From positions 1-42,125 of the forward strand of contig NZ_NJIX01000012.1 of the NCBI RefSeq assembly GCF_002209485.1: a DNA stretch of 42,125 nucleotides. The letters run 5' to 3'. How positions within the stretch are numbered: the stretch's first letter is position 1; every line of letters starts with the position of its first letter. A program made the position numbers and the translations under genes. Source of the DNA: Achromobacter sp. HZ34 (GTDB lineage: Bacteria > Pseudomonadota > Gammaproteobacteria > Burkholderiales > Burkholderiaceae_B). A model generated the notes under the pieces. That model was not told where the DNA came from, made no database searches, and was given only the letters and a program-made list of their open reading frames with translations. This document shows, in pieces, positions 35,469 to 42,125 of the stretch.

Positions 35469-36488
35469 ATGAATCTGCCTGCCGCTCAAAGCCGGTTGCT
35501 TTCCCTCTCCGCCGGCCCGGGCGGATTGATATGCGCCTTCCGTTTCCAGCCCGATATGGCCCCGGCCCGGCTCAACTGGAATGAAGTGCAGAACGCCCCG
35601 CCGCCAGGGTCCGGGGCTTTCCACTGGATACACGCCAAGACCGCTGACAGCCGCATCCAGGACTGGCTGGAGCATGGCGCGGATGTGCCTGAGGAAGCCC
35701 GCGCGTTTCTCGCCGGGCGCGATACGCGGCCCTGCCTGCATATGTCCGAAGACGGTGTGCACGGCCTGCTGGTGGATCTGAAGATGGACGCCGAGGCCGA
35801 GGACGCCGAAAAAGGCGTACTGCATTTCTTCATGAACGATGGCTTGCTGATCACCGTGCGCACGCGGGCGCTGCAATCCACCGACCGGCTGCGCCGGCGC
35901 GTCGAGGACGGCCGTGGCTATGGGTGCACCACCTCCTTGTTCGGCGACCTGCTGGAATGCCTGGCCGAAGGGTATGCCGCCCGCGTGGAAATGCTGACCG
36001 ACGAGGTCGACGACATCGAAGCTTCGGTGTTGTCGGACCGCCGTGAACGCGACCGGGGCGCATTGAGCGCGGTGCGGCGGCAGTTGGCCGACCTGCGCCG
36101 GCAGATCCATCCTGAACGCCATATGTTGGGACGCCTGCCGGCCATGCGCCATGCCTGGGCCGAGCCCGAGGCGCTGGATCACCTGGCCCAGGGCGTGGAC
36201 ACGCTCAGCCATCTGGCCGCCGCCATCGATGCGCTGTACGAGCGGGCCAAGCTGCTGCAGGAAGAAATCGCGGCGCAGATGTCGGAAGAGATGAACCGCA
36301 ACCTGCTGGTGTTGTCGGTACTGACCGCGATGCTGATGCCGGCCACGCTGCTGTCCGGCATCTTCGGGATGAACGTGGCCGACCTGCCCGGCTTGCAGAC
36401 TCCCGGCGCGTTCTGGTGGATCCTGGGCGGCATGGTGGCGCTGGGCCTGGGAACGCTGGTATTCCTGAAGCGGCTACGGCTTTGGTGA
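35469..36488 (+). CDS. CorA-family divalent metal transporter, ZntB-like
   Basis: A 339-residue channel/transporter of the CorA superfamily. The first ~270 residues form the cytoplasmic funnel, ending in a long charged coiled-coil helix (YERAKLLQEEIAAQMSEEMN). Two membrane helices close the protein: LLVLSVLTAMLMPATLLSGI and WWILGGMVALGLGTLVFL. The family signature at the pore reads IFGMNV, i.e. the canonical GMN, and the loop DLPGLQTPGAFW lacks the acidic MPEL-type sequence of Mg2+-CorA, a feature of ZntB-like zinc transporters. Zinc is therefore the more likely cargo, but the sequence alone does not settle it. The ATG at 35469 has only a weak ribosome site. Stand-alone gene. Confidence 0.88.
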   Translation: MNLPAAQSRLLSLSAGPGGLICAFRFQPDMAPARLNWNEVQNAPPPGSGAFHWIHAKTADSRIQDWLEHGADVPEEARAFLAGRDTRPCLHMSEDGVHGLLVDLKMDAEAEDAEKGVLHFFMNDGLLITVRTRALQSTDRLRRRVEDGRGYGCTTSLFGDLLECLAEGYAARVEMLTDEVDDIEASVLSDRRERDRGALSAVRRQLADLRRQIHPERHMLGRLPAMRHAWAEPEALDHLAQGVDTLSHLAAAIDALYERAKLLQEEIAAQMSEEMNRNLLVLSVLTAMLMPATLLSGIFGMNVADLPGLQTPGAFWWILGGMVALGLGTLVFLKRLRLW

Positions 36489-36535
36489 AAGGGCGGCCCC
36501 GCGCGGCAAACAGTGCGGGACGCCAAAACGAACTC

Positions 36536-36590
36536 AAACGATCATACAAAAGCGTCTTTCTTTTTCGTTTTTGTTGCTTTATGATCGTTT
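36536..36590 (+). promoter_or_regulatory. glpR-glpD promoter with a widely spaced dyad; likely leaderless start
   Basis: A perfect 11-bp inverted repeat (AAACGATCATA at 36536-36546, TATGATCGTTT at 36580-36590) flanks a T-rich spacer. The right arm contains TATGAT (36580-36585), a good -10 box placed so that transcription would begin at about the A of the glpR ATG (36592). No ribosome site exists. The dyad is probably the GlpR operator for autoregulation; two half-sites 44 bp apart would need a looping dimer or a tetramer, consistent with DeoR-type proteins. Confidence 0.6.
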
Positions 36591-36591
36591 C

Positions 36592-37410
36592 ATGACATTA
36601 AATCCGCGTCAATCCGCCCTCATCGACGCCGTCCGCGAAAGCGGCGCGGCGACGATCGAATCGCTTGCCCAGCGCTTCGGCGTCACGCTGCAGACCGTGC
36701 GGCGCGACGTCAATCTGCTGGCCCAGGAAGGCCTGCTGGCGCGCTTCCACGGCGGCGTGCGGATCGAGGCGTCGACCACCGAGAACATTGCCTATCAGCA
36801 ACGCCAGGCCCTGCACGCCGACGCCAAGCGTCGTATTGGCCTGGCCGTGGCCCGCCACATCCCGGAAGGCTGCTCGCTGATCCTTAATCTCGGCACCACC
36901 ACCGAAGCCGTGGCCCGCGCGCTGACCCAGCATCGCGGCTTGCGTGTCATCACCAACAACCTGAACGTCGCCGATATCCTGGCGCCCAACCCGGACTGCG
37001 AAGTCATCATCGCGGGCGGCACGATGCGGCCGGGCGACCGCGGCATCATCGGCGAAGCCACGATCGAATTCATCCGCCGCTTCAAGGTGGACATCGGCGT
37101 CATCGGCATCTCCGGCCTGGAAGCCGACGGCACCTTGCGCGACTATGACCTGCGCGAGGTCAGCGTGGCGCGCGCCATCATGGCGCAGTCGCGCGAGGTC
37201 TGGCTGACGGCCGACAACAGCAAGTACCAACGCCAGGCCCTGGTAGAGCTGGCCAACGTCTCCCAGGTCCACCGTTTCTATACCGACCAGCCCCCGCAAG
37301 CGCCGCTGGCGCGCGTGCTCAAGCAGGCCGGCGTGCGCTGCGAAATCGCCAACGCCCCGGCCGACGACACCGCCGCAGCGACCGCCAACGCGCTCCCCGT
37401 ACAGCCATGA
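36592..37410 (+). CDS. glpR: DeoR-family glycerol-3-phosphate regulon repressor
   Basis: A 272-residue DeoR-type repressor. The helix-turn-helix is at residues ~5-55 (NPRQSALIDAVRESGAATIE, then GVTLQTVRRDVNLLAQEGLL), and the sugar-phosphate sensor domain runs to about 250, with LNLGTTTEAVARAL, VITNNLNVADIL and DIGVIGISGLEADGTLRDYD. It overlaps glpD by ATGA, so it is the first gene of a glpR-glpD operon and the glpR name rests mainly on this. It should be released by glycerol-3-phosphate. The C-terminal tail is Ala-rich and variable. ATG 36592 has no ribosome site and is probably leaderless. Confidence 0.93.
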   Translation: MTLNPRQSALIDAVRESGAATIESLAQRFGVTLQTVRRDVNLLAQEGLLARFHGGVRIEASTTENIAYQQRQALHADAKRRIGLAVARHIPEGCSLILNLGTTTEAVARALTQHRGLRVITNNLNVADILAPNPDCEVIIAGGTMRPGDRGIIGEATIEFIRRFKVDIGVIGISGLEADGTLRDYDLREVSVARAIMAQSREVWLTADNSKYQRQALVELANVSQVHRFYTDQPPQAPLARVLKQAGVRCEIANAPADDTAAATANALPVQP

Positions 37411-39005
37411 AAATCGATCCCAAGCCCATCACTCCCCCGTCGCGCGACCGCATCCTGGCGCAACTGGACTCCGTCGAACCGTGGGACGTCATCGTCATCG
37501 GCGGCGGCGCCACCGGACTGGGCACCGCCGTGGACGCGGCAGCGCGCGGCTATCGCACGCTGCTGGTGGAAGCCGAGGACTTCGCCAAGGGCACCTCCAG
37601 CAAGGCCACCAAGCTGGTGCACGGCGGCGTGCGTTACCTGGCGCAGGGCAATATCAGCCTGGTACGCGAGGCCCTGCATGAACGCGGCCTGCTCGCGCGC
37701 AATGCGCCGCACGTGGTGTGGCCGCTGGGCTTCGTGGTACCGGCCTACAACCTGCTGGACCAGCCCTTCTACGGCATCGGCCTGAAAATGTACGACCTGC
37801 TGGCCGGCCGCCTGAACCTGCAATCCAGCCGCCTGCTGTCGCGCCGCGCCACCCTGGCCGAAGCGCCGACCCTGGCGCCCAGCGTCGGCGGCCACAACCT
37901 GCGCGGCAGCGTGCGCTATTTCGACGGCCAGTTCGACGATGCGCGCCTGGCCGTCAGCCTGATGCGTACGCTGTTCGACCTGGGCGGCCTGGCGCTGAAC
38001 TATCTGCGCGTGACCGGCCTGTCGCAAAGCAAGGGCCGCATCGACGGCGTCACCGTGCGCGATGGCCTGAACGGTGCGGAACTGATGCTGCGCGCCCGCT
38101 GCGTCATCAATGCCACCGGTGTGTGGGTGGACGAAGTGCGCCACATGGAAGACCGCAGGGCACCCGTGATGGTGGCGCCCAGCCAGGGCGTGCACCTGAC
38201 CCTGCCGCGCGACTTCCTGCCTGGCAACCGCGCCGTCCTGATTCCGAAGACGGACGACGGCCGCGTGCTGTTCGTGGTGCCATGGAACGGCCATACCGTC
38301 GTCGGCACCACGGATACCCCGCGCGCGGACCTGCCGCTGGAGCCGGATGCGGCGCGTGAGGACATCGATTTCATCCTGGCGACGGCGGGCCGCTACCTGA
38401 ACCGCCAGCCCACGCGCGCCGATGTCACCAGCGTGTGGTCCGGCCTGCGCCCCCTGGTCAAGGCGACCGGCGTGGGCAACACCAAATCGCTGTCGCGCGA
38501 GCACACCATCCTGGTATCGAACGGCGGCCTGATCACCGTCACCGGCGGCAAGTGGACCACCTATCGCCGCATGGCGCAGGACGTCATGGAAACGGTGTTG
38601 CGCGAACAGATGCTGCCGCACACCTCCAGCCAGACCCAGAACCTGCGCCTGCACGGCGCGGGGAATATGTTGCCCGCGCAGGAAGCCCCTGGGTCCACGG
38701 ATGCCTACTACGGCGTCGACCTGCCCGCCCTGCGCGCCCTGCCCGGCGCCGACCGCATGCTGGTGGCGGCCAGCGGCCTGACCGAGGCGCACGTCCGCTA
38801 TGCCGCGCGCTGCGAACTGGCGCGCAGCGTCGAAGACGTTCTGGCCCGCCGCAACCGTGCCCTGTTCCTGGACAGCCGCGCCGCGCTGCAAGCCGCCCCC
38901 GAAGTGGCCCGCATCCTGGCCGAGGAACTGCATCGCGACGAATCCTGGCAAGCCAGGACGCTGCAGTCTTTCGCCATCACGGCCGCGCAGTACCAGTTGG
39001 ATTGA
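37407..39005 (+). CDS. glpD: Aerobic glycerol-3-phosphate dehydrogenase
   Basis: A 532-residue FAD-dependent dehydrogenase oxidising glycerol-3-phosphate to dihydroxyacetone phosphate at the inner membrane and passing electrons to quinone. The dinucleotide fold is VIVIGGGATGLGTAVDAAAR, followed by GTSSKATKLVHGGVRYL and the family blocks RGSVRYFDGQFDDARL and HTVVGTTDTPRADLP; the C-terminal cap domain ends ARTLQSFAITAAQYQ. It begins inside the glpR stop (ATGA) and is translated with it. The transporter and kinase (GlpF, GlpK) are not in the window. Confident assignment. Confidence 0.96.
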   Translation: MKIDPKPITPPSRDRILAQLDSVEPWDVIVIGGGATGLGTAVDAAARGYRTLLVEAEDFAKGTSSKATKLVHGGVRYLAQGNISLVREALHERGLLARNAPHVVWPLGFVVPAYNLLDQPFYGIGLKMYDLLAGRLNLQSSRLLSRRATLAEAPTLAPSVGGHNLRGSVRYFDGQFDDARLAVSLMRTLFDLGGLALNYLRVTGLSQSKGRIDGVTVRDGLNGAELMLRARCVINATGVWVDEVRHMEDRRAPVMVAPSQGVHLTLPRDFLPGNRAVLIPKTDDGRVLFVVPWNGHTVVGTTDTPRADLPLEPDAAREDIDFILATAGRYLNRQPTRADVTSVWSGLRPLVKATGVGNTKSLSREHTILVSNGGLITVTGGKWTTYRRMAQDVMETVLREQMLPHTSSQTQNLRLHGAGNMLPAQEAPGSTDAYYGVDLPALRALPGADRMLVAASGLTEAHVRYAARCELARSVEDVLARRNRALFLDSRAALQAAPEVARILAEELHRDESWQARTLQSFAITAAQYQLD

Positions 39006-39098
39006 TGCATCTGAGCAAATAGCTAAACGTCAGTTAGCGGGGCGTAGAATCGTTCGCGTTCCGCGGCGCTGGCCGCATATGCTCTGGAGATGTGCGCG

Positions 39099-40097
39099 AT
39101 GGCTATACCCAAGATCCAATTCGGCCGCACCGGCCTGAAAGTCTCCCGCCTGGCGTTGGGCACCATGACCTTCGGTCTGCAGACCGAGGAGTCCGTCGCC
39201 AAGCGCATCCTCGACAAGGCCACCGACGGCGGCATCAATTTCCTGGACACCGCCGACGTCTACCCGCTGGGCGGCACGCTGGACACCGTCGGCCGCACGG
39301 AGGAAATCGTCGGCCGCTGGCTGCAAGGCCGCCGCCAGCATTACGTCGTCGCCACCAAGGCGGTCGGCGTGACGGGCCCCAACGATTGGGACAAAGGCGC
39401 TTCTCGCAAGCACCTGCTGGACGCCATCGACATCTCGCTCAAGCGCCTGCAGACCGATTATGTCGACCTGTACCAGCTGCATTCCGACGACGACAACACG
39501 CCGCTGGATGAAACCATCGAAGCGCTGGACGTCATCGTGAAGTCGGGCCGCGCGCGCTATGTGGGCGTGTCGAATTTCCTGGCGTGGCGCCTGGCCACCG
39601 CGCTGGGGCGCGCGGACTTCCTGCGGCTCACGCGCTTCATCAGCGTGCAGCCGCGCTACAGCCTGCTGTTCCGCGAGATCGAACGGGAACTGCTGCCGCT
39701 GTGCCAGGCCGAAAGCCTGGCCGTGATTCCCTATAACCCGCTCGCTGGCGGCCTGCTGACCGGCAAGCACAAGGCCGGCAGCGCGCCGGCCGAGGGCACC
39801 CGCTTCACGCTGGGCACGGCCGGCGGACGCTACCAGGACCGCTACTGGAACGACCGCGCTTTCGAAACCGTGGCGCAGTTGGGCAAGCTGGCTGACCAGG
39901 CCGGCGTGCCCTTGACCCGTCTGGCCCTGGCCTGGGTGCTGGCAAATCCCCTGATCACCGCGCCCCTCCTGGGCGCCAGCAAGCCCGAACAACTGGACGA
40001 GACGCTGGCGGCAGTGGACTACAAGCTGGATGCGGACCTGAAGGCGGAGCTGGACAAGCTGACGCATGAGTATCGCTATGGCGATTCGGTAAGGTAA
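39099..40097 (+). CDS. Aldo/keto reductase
   Basis: A 332-residue NADPH-dependent TIM-barrel oxidoreductase. The catalytic tetrad is visible: Asp and Tyr in DTADVYPLG, Lys in VATKAVG, His in YQLHSDD. Cofactor-binding strand GVSNFLAWRL and the C-terminal LGASKPEQLDETLA follow. It belongs to the AKR group of general-metabolism dehydrogenases (tas/yajO type); a specific substrate cannot be named. ATG 39099 was preferred, 9 nt after GGAG; ATG 39090 touches that site. A small dyad (GCTAA 39022-39026, TTAGC 39034-39038) lies 60 bp upstream and may be an operator. Independent of glpD, with 93 bp between them. Confidence 0.92.
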   Translation: MAIPKIQFGRTGLKVSRLALGTMTFGLQTEESVAKRILDKATDGGINFLDTADVYPLGGTLDTVGRTEEIVGRWLQGRRQHYVVATKAVGVTGPNDWDKGASRKHLLDAIDISLKRLQTDYVDLYQLHSDDDNTPLDETIEALDVIVKSGRARYVGVSNFLAWRLATALGRADFLRLTRFISVQPRYSLLFREIERELLPLCQAESLAVIPYNPLAGGLLTGKHKAGSAPAEGTRFTLGTAGGRYQDRYWNDRAFETVAQLGKLADQAGVPLTRLALAWVLANPLITAPLLGASKPEQLDETLAAVDYKLDADLKAELDKLTHEYRYGDSVR

Positions 40098-40180
40098 GTC
40101 TTGGTACGGTAAATGCCGGTGGCAGGCAGCGCCCGACGATACGGTACGGTGCCGCCCTGCCCCACGCCGCGCCACCGTCA

Positions 40181-41149
40181 TCAATGCGACGAAACGAATT
40201 CCGACCCCGCGTGGGCCGGCGGCACGGCGAAGCTTTCTCGCATGCGCCGGGTTTCCGCAGCGGGGGTGCGGCCGAACAGGCGCTTGAATTCGCGATTGAA
40301 TTGCGAAGGACTGGCATAGCCCACGGCATTGCAAGCGGCCTCCACTGTCATGTCCTGGCGCACCATCAACAGCCGCGCCTGATGCAGCCGTGTCGACTTC
40401 ACATACTGCATGGGCGACGCGCGCGTGATGGCCTTGAAATGGGTGTGGAAGCTGGGCACGCTCATGCCGGCTGCGCCCGCCAGCACAGGCAGATCGAGAT
40501 CCTGGGCGTAATGGGCGTGGATATGCCGCAGCGCCTTGCCTACCTTGCCGAAGCGCCCCTGCATGGCCAAGGCCGCACGCAGCGCATCGCCTTGCGAACC
40601 GGTAAGAATGCGGAAATACACCTCCCGCAGTAGCGCGGGCCCAAGCACCGCCGCGTCCAGCGGGCGGTTCATGGCTTCCAGGAACCGCAGCACGGAGCCG
40701 CGCAGATCCGCATCCATGGGGCTGGAGAACATGCTTTGCGGCGTGTCGTCCCGCACGGGCCTGCCGTGCCGGTCGATCTGGATCGTCAGCTCGGTCGCCA
40801 GCTGGAAGTCCAGGTGCAGATAGATGGCCAGCAGCGGATGCGCCGGCGTGGCGTCGGTTTCCATGGTGAAAGGCACGGGCACCGCCACGGCCAGGTAGTG
40901 CTGTTCATCGTAGACATACACCTGGTCGCCGAAATAACCGCGCTTGCGCCCCTGGCAGACGATGACGATGCCGGGATCGTAAAGCACCGGCGTACGCGCC
41001 AATGCACGATCGGAGCGCAGGATGCGGACCGAGGGCAACGGGGTCAGGTTGTAGCCCTCCTCCGGTGCCAGCGCGCCGAGCAGCGTCGCCATGCGCTGCT
41101 GTTCGAGTGCGGAGGCCTTGGCTTGCCGCTGAATCGGTTCCATATTCAT
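40181..41149 (-). CDS. AraC-family transcriptional regulator
   Basis: A 322-residue AraC-type activator with an N-terminal AraC_N (cupin-like) domain (about 40-200: VLYDPGIVIVCQGRKRGYFG, YLAVAVPVPFTMETDA) and a C-terminal double helix-turn-helix (about 215-310: LPVLAGAAGMSVPSFHTHFK, VEAACNAVGYASPSQFNREF). It is typical of regulators divergent to short-chain dehydrogenases and aldo/keto reductases in proteobacteria. The start was placed at ATG 41149 (a second at 41143); an extension to 41194 would run into the divergent promoter. It probably activates the adjacent SDR gene 92 bp away; the inducer is unknown. Confidence 0.9.
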   Translation of the reverse strand: MNMEPIQRQAKASALEQQRMATLLGALAPEEGYNLTPLPSVRILRSDRALARTPVLYDPGIVIVCQGRKRGYFGDQVYVYDEQHYLAVAVPVPFTMETDATPAHPLLAIYLHLDFQLATELTIQIDRHGRPVRDDTPQSMFSSPMDADLRGSVLRFLEAMNRPLDAAVLGPALLREVYFRILTGSQGDALRAALAMQGRFGKVGKALRHIHAHYAQDLDLPVLAGAAGMSVPSFHTHFKAITRASPMQYVKSTRLHQARLLMVRQDMTVEAACNAVGYASPSQFNREFKRLFGRTPAAETRRMRESFAVPPAHAGSEFVSSH

Positions 41150-41241
41150 AGGAATAGGCAGAATTGAAAGATTAATACACCTTAAAGTGCGCATACAGGA
41201 TAACTATTATGCAGTCTCTGGTTCAATTTTTGGAGACTTGC

Positions 41242-42075
41242 ATGAATTCTGGCAAAACCATCCTCATCACCGGCGTCAGCAGCGGCTTCGGGCGCGCCCT
41301 GGCGGAACAGGCCCTGGCGGCCGGGCACCGCGTGATTGGCACCGTACGTAACGAACAGGCCCGGACGGCGTTCGAGGCGTTGGCACCGGGCGCTGCCCAT
41401 GGGCGCCTGCTGGACGTGACGGACGTCGATGCGGTGCCCGCTGTCGTCGCCGGCATCGAAGCCGATATCGGTCCGGTGGACGTCCTGGTGAATAACGCCG
41501 GCTACGGCCACGAAGGTGTGATGGAGGAATCGCCCCTGAGTGAAATGCGGCGGCAATTCGACGTCAACGTGTTCGGGGCCGTGGCCATGATGAAAGCCGT
41601 GCTGCCCTTCATGCGCGCGCGCCGGCGCGGCCATATCCTGAACATCACCTCGATGGGCGGTTTCATCACCATGCCGGGCATTGCGTATTACTGCGGCAGC
41701 AAGTTCGCGCTGGAAGGGATTTCCGAAGTGTTGGGCAAGGAAGTCAAACCCCTGGGCATCGCGGTGACCGCCGTGGCGCCGGGGTCCTTCCGTACCGACT
41801 GGGCGGGACGGTCCATGGTGCGAACGCCGCGCTCCATCGGCGACTACGATGCGCTGTTCGAACCTGTCCGCCGTGCGCGCGAAGAAAAGAACGGCAAGCA
41901 ATTGGGGGATCCGGTGAAGGCCGCCCAGGCCATGCTGGCCGTGATCGCCAGCGCCAATCCGCCCGCGCACCTGCTATTGGGCAGCGATGCCCTGGAGCTG
42001 GTGCGCGGCAAGCTCGCGGGCATGGCCGAGGAAATCAAGGAGTGGGAAACGCTCAGTCGGTCCACGGATGGCTGA
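41242..42075 (+). CDS. Short-chain dehydrogenase/reductase (classical SDR)
   Basis: A 277-residue NAD(P)-dependent oxidoreductase. Cofactor motif TGVSSGFGRALAEQ (TGxxxGxG), structural NNAGYGHEG, catalytic Ser in ITSMGG, and Tyr/Lys in YYCGSKFALE are all present. The start ATG 41242 follows GGAG by six bases; an in-frame ATG at 41209 has none. The C-terminus (about 230-277) resembles SDRs related to YusZ-type short-chain oxidoreductases. It is divergent from an AraC activator, a frequent pairing, with the promoter in 41150-41241. Substrate not identifiable. Confidence 0.93.
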   Translation: MNSGKTILITGVSSGFGRALAEQALAAGHRVIGTVRNEQARTAFEALAPGAAHGRLLDVTDVDAVPAVVAGIEADIGPVDVLVNNAGYGHEGVMEESPLSEMRRQFDVNVFGAVAMMKAVLPFMRARRRGHILNITSMGGFITMPGIAYYCGSKFALEGISEVLGKEVKPLGIAVTAVAPGSFRTDWAGRSMVRTPRSIGDYDALFEPVRRAREEKNGKQLGDPVKAAQAMLAVIASANPPAHLLLGSDALELVRGKLAGMAEEIKEWETLSRSTDG

Positions 42076-42081
42076 GATAGC

Positions 42082-42125
42082 GGCGGGTGGCAGGAGGCAG
42101 GAGGCGGGTGGCGGGTGGCGGGTGG
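42082..42125. repeat. GC-rich heptamer tandem repeat running off the right edge
   Basis: Six complete units of GGCRGGW occupy 42082-42123 (GGCGGGT, GGCAGGA, GGCAGGA, then three GGCGGGT) and the repeat continues at the edge. It begins six bases after the SDR stop codon. Such arrays change length by slippage and may differ between strains. Its total length and what follows are not visible. Confidence 0.9.

Noticed and set aside
37278-38951. A 557-codon minus-strand open frame
   Set aside because: Antisense of glpD, which has complete family motifs.

Overview
The window is a GC-rich stretch of chromosome from a betaproteobacterium, most likely Alcaligenaceae (Bordetella/Achromobacter type). This is inferred from codon and base use, two unlinked Bug-type (TctC) periplasmic receptors, many LysR regulators, a GTP-type PEP carboxykinase and a glpR-glpD pair. 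I see no tRNA, rRNA, CRISPR array, insertion sequence or prophage gene.

Layout. 1-3280 (minus): the start of a giant LapA-like biofilm adhesin made of 642-bp VCBS repeats, running off the left edge. 3651-9881: a probable two-gene operon (a molybdopterin oxidoreductase fused to its own flavin/2Fe-2S reductase, then an AtoE-type short-chain fatty acid transporter), with a divergent LysR gene. 10167-14553: a small inner-membrane protein, a Tat-exported phospholipase C with a tiny lipoprotein, and a LysR gene. 14819-24996 (minus): a ten-gene operon, described next. 25404-26777: a divergent MocR-type regulator. 26841-29846: a PEP-mutase/isocitrate-lyase-like enzyme, a Bug receptor and a divergent LysR gene. 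30007-33000: a small acidic-tailed protein, a secreted XAC2610-like protein and a second Bug receptor. 33243-42075: pckG, a CorA/ZntB-type transporter, glpR-glpD, an aldo/keto reductase, and a divergent AraC/SDR pair. The right edge is a heptamer tandem repeat.

The centrepiece is the ten-gene operon. From its promoter it reads: DsrE-like NitB, nitrilase NitC, radical SAM NitD, GNAT NitE, AIR-synthase-like NitF, a GT4 glycosyltransferase, small NitG and flavin oxidoreductase NitH. This is the Nit1C / sll0783-MSMEG_0572 nitrogen-starvation cluster, which has been linked to cyanide assimilation in pseudomonads. Two further genes follow without a break: a LnmK-like acyltransferase/decarboxylase and a complete B12-dependent methylmalonyl-CoA mutase carrying the methylmalonyl-type specificity residues. 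Since LnmK acts on methylmalonyl-CoA, the mutase probably feeds it, so this version of the cluster may add a propionyl-type group to its unknown small-molecule product.

Upstream of nitB there is a consensus sigma-54 promoter (25052-25067) and two NtrC-like dyads about 54 bp apart (25139-25153, 25193-25207). This makes nitrogen-limitation control a specific, testable prediction. Gene functions are inferred from sequence recognition without database searches; biochemical links between genes are inference.
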